Assembly (NCBI RefSeq): GCF_036785885.1
Contig: NC_092310.1
Location: forward strand, 4,092,001-4,156,000
DNA from: Coffea arabica
Lineage: Eukaryota > Streptophyta > Magnoliopsida > Gentianales > Rubiaceae
Direction: 5' to 3'
DNA: 64,000 nt
A model generated the notes under the pieces. The model had not been told where the DNA came from and did no database searches. It worked only from the letters and a program-made list of their open reading frames with translations. Shown here piece after piece: positions 57,718 to 64,000 of the stretch; the stretch's first letter is position 1, and each line of letters starts with the position of its first letter. The position numbers were made by a program, and so were the translations under genes.

Positions 57718-58430
57718 TAGAGGTGTTAAAATGGGTGATTTTGGCGGGTTTGGGTTGGATAAAATGGGTAATGGGTATAAATGAGTCAACCTATTTATAC
57801 CCATTTAATTAGATGGGTATAAATGGATAAGTCAAAAAATGAATTGGGTAACCCAATTACCCATTTATAACCCATTTATTTTAACTTTTTGTAAATTTAT
57901 TTAAATTCATTTTTGCAAACTAAGTTATCAATTTATACCATCTTTTGCACCCATCATTAGTTTTAAATATTTATTTATAATACTCAATAAACTTAATTAT
58001 CAATTTTTTTCCCATATGTACTCTATGTCGTAAAATTGCATACTATTTAATAATTAAATAATAAGAATATAAAATTTTGAACTAAGTACTATAAAAGTTA
58101 ACATAAAAACTTAATCAAAAAATTTTGAACTTCTAGCATTTTTTTGTGTGTAAATTTAAAATTTCATTTTGGAAAAATAAGAAAAAAGGCTAAAACTTAT
58201 CATAAATTGGTAATGGTGAAAAATGAGCAAGTTAATGGGTGGGGAAAGTGAGGAGGTTTGGGAGAAGACAATTTCTAAATGGGTTAATTGGGTTTGATAG
58301 GTTATCCAATAAATGGATATTATTGGACAACCCATTTATACCCATATGCAAAAATTTAATAAACCCATACCCATCTATTCATGGACGGGTATGGGTAAAC
58401 CTAGTTAAAGGGGTTTGTTTGACAGCTATA
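57718..58430. mobile_element. hAT-like MITE packed with CCCATTTATACCC
   Basis: About 713 bp. Ends TAGAGGTGTTAAAATGGG and complement TATAGCTGTCAAACAAACC. Both flanks of the AT-rich core are full of ACCCATTTA/ATGGGTA. Flanks GGTACAAA and GGTACAAT agree in 7 of 8 bases. The plus frame at 58239-58466 is a shadow of these repeats. Confidence 0.75.
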
Positions 58431-58438
58431 GGTACAAT

Positions 58439-58717
58439 CATCTCCCCAAGTAGAATTAACGACTGAGATCTCTAACTGCAACCTGCAATCAACTTGAAGG
58501 TGCAAAAAGATAACTCTCCAGTCCTTAGTGTCCCTGGAAGCAAATGTTTTAAAACTTCAGATATTTTGCAACTAAATCATCTTACCGTACAATTTTTATC
58601 ACCTCATGTTGGACAGATTTAAAAAAAATATTAGTAATGTTTTCACTGGAGTATATTGTCCTGAAGAAACCAAAGGCTAGAAATAAAGTATAATATCATT
58701 GTCCATCATTTTGACTT
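58439..58717. other. spacer, nothing recognised
   Basis: Ordinary composition, no gene motif. Confidence 0.35.
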
Positions 58718-59676
58718 AAAATCCCCTTAAAGAATATTTCATTTTTCAATTTACCCCCAAACCTTTAATTTTGCTCACTTAACCCCCTTCAGGACAAAAT
58801 TGCCCTTGCATTATTTTGACTCTTCATTTAACTTGTTTTCCTTTCTTTTATTTCTTTTTCTCTTTCTTCTTTATTTAATTCTTCCTCTTTCCCACAAAAA
58901 TCTTCACTTTAATGATTGAAATTAAAAAAGAGGAATTGCAAAGATCTATCTTCTCCTTAAATGATTAAAAAAATATTCAAATCACTTTCCTAAAATACAA
59001 TTTTTTTAGCCTTTCAATTCTTTTAATTTTGGGTTTTCCTCTTTTCTTTCTAGTTTCTCATTTTATTCCCAAGAAAATATCATAAAATAAAATTGTGACC
59101 TGATTAATAATCATCAATTGAAATTTGTGACACGTGACATCATACAAAAAATCAAAATTAGTTTTTGATGCCTTTTAAATCTTCATCCTGAAATATGCAA
59201 TTACAAACTCAAAACAAAAATTTTCGTTGAAATGGAATTTCTATTGGGAAGGATGAAAGAGAGAAGAAAGGGAAAAAGAAATAAAAGAAAGGAAAACAAT
59301 TTTATCTTATGATATTTTCTTGAGAATAAAATGAAAAACTAGAAAGGAAAGAGGAAAACCCAAAATTAAAAGAATTGAAAGGCTAACAAAATTGTATTTT
59401 AGGAAAGTGATTTGAATATTTTTTTAATCATTTAAGGAGAAGATAGATCTCTGCAATTCCTCTTTTTTAATTTCAATCATTAAGGTGAAAATTTTTGTGG
59501 GAAAGAGGAAGAATTAAATAAAGAAGAAAGAGAAAAAGAAATAAAAGAAAGGAAAACAAGGTAAATAAAAAGTCAAAGTAATGCAAGGGCAATTTTGTCC
59601 TAAAGGGGGTTAAGTGAGCAAAATTAAAGGTTAGGGGGTAAACTGAGAAATGGAGTATTCTTTTAGGGGATAAAAT
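58718..59676. mobile_element. long-hairpin (Mutator-like) element
   Basis: Two arms of about 377 bp (58718-59094 and 59297-59676) are reverse complements with few differences, separated by about 200 bp. Outer edges AAAATCCCC ... complement ATTTTATCCCC, then TTTACCCCC and TTAACCCCCTT. Extended arms and TTACCC-type ends resemble the Mutator-like MITEs here, but no clear 9-bp duplication is seen. Transcription would give a long double-stranded RNA. Confidence 0.8.
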
Positions 59677-59698
59677 ATGATTAACCCTATTTATAATT

Positions 59699-60707
59699 GG
59701 GCAAAATCCACTTTACCCCTTGTGGTTTAACCTTTTTTTTTATGTAACCCCCCTATGATTTCAAAAGCTATATATAACTAGGGCTGTCAACGGGTCGGGT
59801 CCGGGCCGGAATTCATTATTCCGGACCCGGACCCGAATTACTATGCCGGATCCGGACCCGACCCGTTTACCCGACGGGTCCTTTATTCTACGTTCCGGAT
59901 CCGGATCCGGCGGTCCCGGATCCGGATCCGGGTCTACCCGAACAAATTTACCAAATTTTATAATTTCTAATAAAAATGAGAAAAAAATATATTTGTAAAC
60001 TAATTTCTAACTAATGCAAAGAAAAAATCAAATAAGAAAAGAAATCAAATTAACTTTATTAAAATACATCACCCTAATCAAATTATATTGATAAATATAT
60101 ATTTTTTAAATTATTAATTCATTTATATCCGGATCCGGGTCTAATACGGGCCGGAATACTATATTCCGTATCCGACCCGTTTTTTGTTTGACAAAACGGA
60201 TCCGGATCCGGATCCGGGAAACGGAATTAAATCCCTACCCATACCCACATTAATTTCACGGATCCGGTCCGGATCCGGGTCTAGACCCGACCCATTGACA
60301 GGCCTATATATAACCCCCTCATGGTTTGAATTAAAATATCAAAATGACGGGAATAATAATTCGTAACGGAGTCATCTAAAATATCAAAAATACCCTTATG
60401 TAAAATTGAAAATTATTTATTAACCAAGAGGGGTTATGTGTATATTTTGAAAATCATAAGGGGGTTATATGGTAAAATATTAAACCATAAGGCGGTTATA
60501 TGGTAAAATATAAAAATTATACAAGATTAGTGTGTCATGTATTTATAAGGGTAATTTCGATATTTTTAGAAGTTCCGTTATGAATGATTATTTCCGTCAC
60601 TTTGACATTTTAATCCAAACTATGAGGGGTTATGTATAGATTTTGAAACCATAGGGGGTTACGTAAAAAAAACGCTAAACCACAAGGTGGTAAAATGTAA
60701 TTTGCCC
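59699..60707. mobile_element. Mutator-like MITE with a nested hAT element
   Basis: 1009 bp including a 528-bp insertion, flanked by the exact 9-bp duplication TTTATAATT (59690-59698 and 60708-60716). Inverted ends GGGCAAAATCCACTTTACCC and complement GGGCAAATTACATTTTACCA, both followed by TTGTGGTTTA. Confidence 0.93.
59779..60306. mobile_element. hAT-like MITE packed with GGATCCGG
   Basis: 528 bp flanked by the exact 8-bp duplication TATATAAC (59771-59778 and 60307-60314), inserted in the Mutator-like MITE. Ends TAGGGCTGTCAACGGGTCGG and complement TAGGCCTGTCAATGGGTCGG. Subterminal DNA is almost entirely GGATCCGGATCC and GACCCG units; the core is AT-rich. Confidence 0.95.
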
Positions 60708-61148
60708 TTTATAATTTTCTGCATTCCATCAAATTCTGCAGCCTTTTCCTGAGTAGACTAGCTCTACAAAGCCTTACCGCTTGGGAGCATAGTTATTAAA
60801 CTCGGCCCGGCCCGGCGGTCGAACCGGTGAACCGGTCATTAGGCCGGGCCGAGTCTTAAATTGGATCGTTTGAGCAACGGGACCGTTGACTAGTCAACGG
60901 CCCGGCGGTCGGACCGGGCTAAACCGGAAACCCGGCCGGTTTTGATGGAAAAATTTTATTGCTTTTGTCAAAGCCAGTGTTTTGAAAATCGGACCGGACC
61001 GGCCGGTTCGACCGGTTGGATCGTGAACCTGCCATGGCTCCGGTCCGGTTCTATGCTATAGTTGACCAGGTTAGAAAACCGGTCAAAAACCGGTTAAACC
61101 GTGGAAACCGCGGGACCGGATTGAACCGGCGGTTTCCAGTTTTCGAGA

Positions 61149-61262
61149 TTTTCCTTTTTTTTTTTTTTTTTTTTAACATTTTGCAAAATGCAGCTATCAA
61201 GATTCAAACTCAAGACCTTTGTAATAAAAGACCAATGTAGGAACCATTGCACCATCACATCT
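61149..61262 (-). mobile_element. tRNA-derived SINE in the nested hAT element
   Basis: T-run 61149-61173 is the A-tail. On the minus strand a box-A-like GGTGCAATGGTTCC and box-B-like GAGTTTGAATCTT are spaced as in tRNA-type promoters. Confidence 0.65.
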
Positions 61263-61372
61263 TATTAGTTTTGTTTTGATAACTTATTTATATAAAACAA
61301 AAACTCATATTTCTTTTTTTCATTTTTTTTACAAAATCTAATCATCTCATGACTCTTTCTTTTTAATCTTCA

Positions 61373-61391
61373 ACACACACACACACACACA

Positions 61392-61424
<33 letters not shown>
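61373..61424. repeat. (AC)n(TC)n microsatellite
   Basis: About 11 AC units directly followed by about 15 CT units, inside the nested hAT element. Confidence 0.9.
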
Positions 61425-61426
<2 letters not shown>

Positions 61427-62077
61427 TTTTTTTTGTCACTCTCTTTTTAATCAAACCACTTTATTTTTAATTTATTGATGTTTTCTTCCATCTTTTAATT
61501 TTATTTTTGTCCATTAAATTGAAAAAGGTTAAAAAAGAATTATTTTTCTTTAACCCAAATTATTTAATGCCACAACCACTCGCTTTTATTTCATTTTTTA
61601 TTTCTTATCAAGTTTGCATTTCTATTTTCGATTCTCTTGACTTCTTTCGAACTCCAAAATTCCTTTTTAAAATTGCAATATCTAAATCTCAAAACGTAAA
61701 TTAAAATTTTAGTTCACAAAATCTAAATTCTCATAGACATGAATTTTGTATAATTTTAAAATATTATGATATTTTTGGGTTAGATCTAAGATTTTTTTGG
61801 TAGATATAATTGAAATTGAAATGAAATTTATTTATTTTAACTTATAATTTAAAAATTTTATTTTTAAAAAATCAAGTTATTCAAAAATAGTAAACTTTTC
61901 ATCATATAATGTATTAAATTAGTCCATTACATGTCTTATTTTGTGCATAAATATTTATATAAATTATTTTTTTTAAATTCATTGAACCGAGGTTGAACTG
62001 GTCCGACCGGTTGAATCTCGACCCTTTCACGTCACCGGTTCAATTAACGGTCCGGTTTTTAAAACATTGGTCAAAGC

Positions 62078-62135
62078 TCGAACCTTGGACCTCCACCAAT
62101 CAGTAACGCATGCTTACCACCAGGCTGCTCCGAAA
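62078..62135 (-). mobile_element. tRNA-like SINE fragment
   Basis: Minus strand: box-A-like AGCCTGGTGGTAAGC and box-B-like CAAGGTTCGAGC. The nested hAT element inserted just beside the B box. It is a fragment, not a tRNA gene: no acceptor stem pairs. Confidence 0.6.
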
Positions 62136-62673
62136 TTTGTTAATAAAAGGTCTTTATTATAATATATATATATATATGTTTTTTCAATTCTATCTTTTTT
62201 TTCTCTAAAATAAATTTATTTGAAATCTTTTAATAAAAATTAGTACCCTCCAAACTCTATAATTTATAAAATGAATTTCAAAAATAACACATTACATAAT
62301 TCATTTCAAAGACAAATATTAATTTAATAATTTTTTACACTTAAAATTCATAAATAAGCTACATTATTACACTAAATATAGATAAAATTTTACACTTGAA
62401 GTTTGGTGTATTACTAAATAACTTTATATTTAATTGATTCTTATATGAATTAATTATTTTATAGCAAATTAAATTAAATGAGCTTTTACTATAGCATTAT
62501 TTATTACAATTTATATCATATATCTTATATAAAAAATTATGAAATATAATATTTAAATATATTTAGTGACCCACCGGTTCAACCACTCACCCACCGGTTG
62601 AACCAGTAACCCGTTGATCCACCCCCTTCGCCGGGTTCCTTCCCGGGTTGGGTTTAATAACTATGCTTGGGAG

Positions 62674-64000
62674 ACTGTCCTCCATAAGCAGGAAATAAGA
62701 CTTGATACTAAGCACATCTATTTATCCATTTAAAACAAAATTGCTAACCTGAGGGACAACCTGAAAATTTGTCAGCTTCTCATGGTCAATCTGTTTCGCC
62801 AATACAAGCTCTATTGCCAACCGAACTCCCCATGATGATCACCAGAAATTCACAGTGATGATGGTTTTTGAGAGATATTACATAAGTTGGGGAAGGAAAT
62901 TTTGGCGAGCAGTTTGTAGAGGTCAGCTGACAAAGATAAGAGCAATTATAATACAACTTTCTGCGATTAAGTGTCAGCTAGTTGCCAGAAAAAAAAGGTA
63001 GAGCTAATTTCAAAGATTACAAGTCTGGAAAAGATGAGAAAATTCACAGTAACATAGCATGATAATTTGTAATCCCTGATATCATGACTGGAAAGGCTGG
63101 CTGATATAGTGCACAAGCTCCTGCAACGGTTTTATCAGGTTTTAGACACTAAGAAGAAAAAAAAGTGTGCCTGTAGCACGCCATCCTGAACATGTCCCTC
63201 CAATTGAAACAGGCTTTGATTCAACAAAGTTTTCAGAAGTACATGCTGTGTAATTCAATCTGTAAGAAAGAGCCATTGCAGATACCAGTTGATCATTGAA
63301 ACTGAGATCACTACAAAATAGAAAACTCGAAATGAGGCAATATGTGGTGAAGAAGAAAGCTAAAAAGAAAGTTTAGGTAATTTCACCATACTTTTGTACT
63401 GTCAATCTCACAAAAGGCTAAAATCTGTGTCTTGTTTGTTTTGAAACTACATGGATAAGCAAGTACTAAGTCATGTTTCCAATTATTCCTATAAATATTA
63501 TAGTAGTTTGGTTCCAACAACAAAGTAAGTCATTACAACTCAAACTTGAAAATAATGACGGGCAATTCATGGCACATGCAAAGCAATTATGTGGTGGAAC
63601 TTAGAAAATAAAGGGCCATTGAGTCACAATAGAATCCACATTTAACTGCTACCGGAACACCAGCCAGTTTTAACTTCTAACGACGAGCAGTATGCCAGAG
63701 ATATAGCAAATTGAGTTGCAGAACAAGTAAATCAGCACCTCATTATTGTGACTACAAATTGCTGAATCGTTTGGACAGTTTAAAGGCAACATACCCACAA
63801 TGGGAATCTCAGCCCTTGACCATTTGAGGCACAGAGCAAAAGAGAATGCGTCCTAGATGTTACTATCTAACTGAAGCAGGATCTTATTCAGCAAGGAATC
63901 ATAGGACTTTCAAAAAGTAAAGGCAGCATGTAAGAGCCATCGGCGAGGTTCCCCCTTGAGTTTTGGTCCTACTATCACTGCAAAGCACAAAAACTCAAAC
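62674..64000. other. apparently unique sequence, no gene recognised
   Basis: Composition is less AT-rich than the MITE mosaic, with no repeat pairs and no frame above 60 codons. It may be intron or UTR of a gene beyond the right edge, or a non-coding transcript. Nothing can be named. Confidence 0.4.

Larger units (their letters stand above)
60975..62069. mobile_element. hAT-like MITE nested in another hAT-like MITE
   Basis: 1095 bp flanked by the exact 8-bp duplication GTCAAAGC (60967-60974 and 62070-62077). Ends CAGTGTTTTGAAAATCGG and complement CAATGTTTTAAAAACCGG. Repeats CCGGTTCGACCGG. It contains a minus-strand SINE (about 61149-61262) and an (AC)n(TC)n microsatellite (61373-61424). Confidence 0.95.
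60788..62665. mobile_element. hAT-like MITE, host of a nested relative
   Basis: 1878 bp including a nested 1095-bp element, flanked by the exact 8-bp duplication CTTGGGAG (60780-60787 and 62666-62673). Ends CATAGTTATTAAAC are perfectly inverted over 14 bp. Subterminal repeats GGCCCGG and GAACCGG. The core carries a minus-strand tRNA-related SINE fragment (about 62078-62135). Confidence 0.95.

Noticed and set aside
62078..62135. tRNA gene on the minus strand
   Set aside because: Box A and box B are present but no acceptor or anticodon stem can be formed, so it is a SINE fragment.

Overview
This window is plant nuclear DNA, most likely from a eudicot. It is AT-rich and gene-poor, its genes are single-exon plant families (F-box, F-box/kelch, polyamine uniporter), and it holds Copia, Gypsy, L1-type LINE, tRNA-derived SINE, hAT, Mutator, Tourist and Helitron-type elements, often nested. 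The species cannot be fixed from sequence alone.

Only three genes look intact. On the minus strand at 7204-8352 is an F-box protein with an F-box-associated C-terminal part. A broken copy of it and its 3' flank lies at about 640-2816, split by two miniature transposons. On the plus strand at 11352-12791 is a 479-residue polyamine/amino-acid transporter of the PUT/LAT family. On the plus strand at 51826-52836 is a 336-residue F-box/kelch protein of the KMD/KFB type. A broken N-terminal piece of a second PUT gene lies at 39185-39346, beside a Helitron-like repeat. There are also a few orphan coding scraps: 13576-13690, 19260-19570, 44503-44562 and possibly 47370-47615.

Layout: 1-2.9 kb F-box pseudogene region; 3-7 kb intergenic with two SINEs and a Mutator-type MITE; 7.2-8.4 kb F-box gene; 8.4-11.3 kb AT-rich spacer; 11.3-12.8 kb PUT gene; 13.5-15.9 kb LINE remnants with a nested hAT element; 16.6-18.2 kb Helitron-like copy 1; 19.57-37.76 kb one Copia retrotransposon (TSD GCTTC) swollen to about 18 kb by nested insertions (an LTR-like fragment carrying a retroposed sequence, a TRIM plus a giant Gypsy-type LTR, a solo LTR, a LINE and an hAT element); 38-46 kb a mosaic of palindromic MITEs, Helitron-like copy 2, hAT, Tourist and Mutator MITEs and SINEs; 46-51 kb AT-rich spacer with one Mutator MITE; 51.7-52.9 kb F-box/kelch gene; 53-62.7 kb a second dense MITE/SINE mosaic; 62.7-64 kb apparently unique sequence without a recognisable gene.

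The most striking pattern is a set of at least seven non-autonomous elements with exact 8-bp target duplications (hAT signature). Their ends share short inverted repeats, but each is packed with many copies of its own short motif (CGAGCTCG, GGATCCGG, GGGTACCC, CCGGTTCGACC, ATCCATTTA and others). The Mutator-type MITEs, recognised by 9-10-bp duplications and GGG-starting ends, form a second coherent set, including one with two arms of about 377 bp that could fold as a long hairpin RNA.
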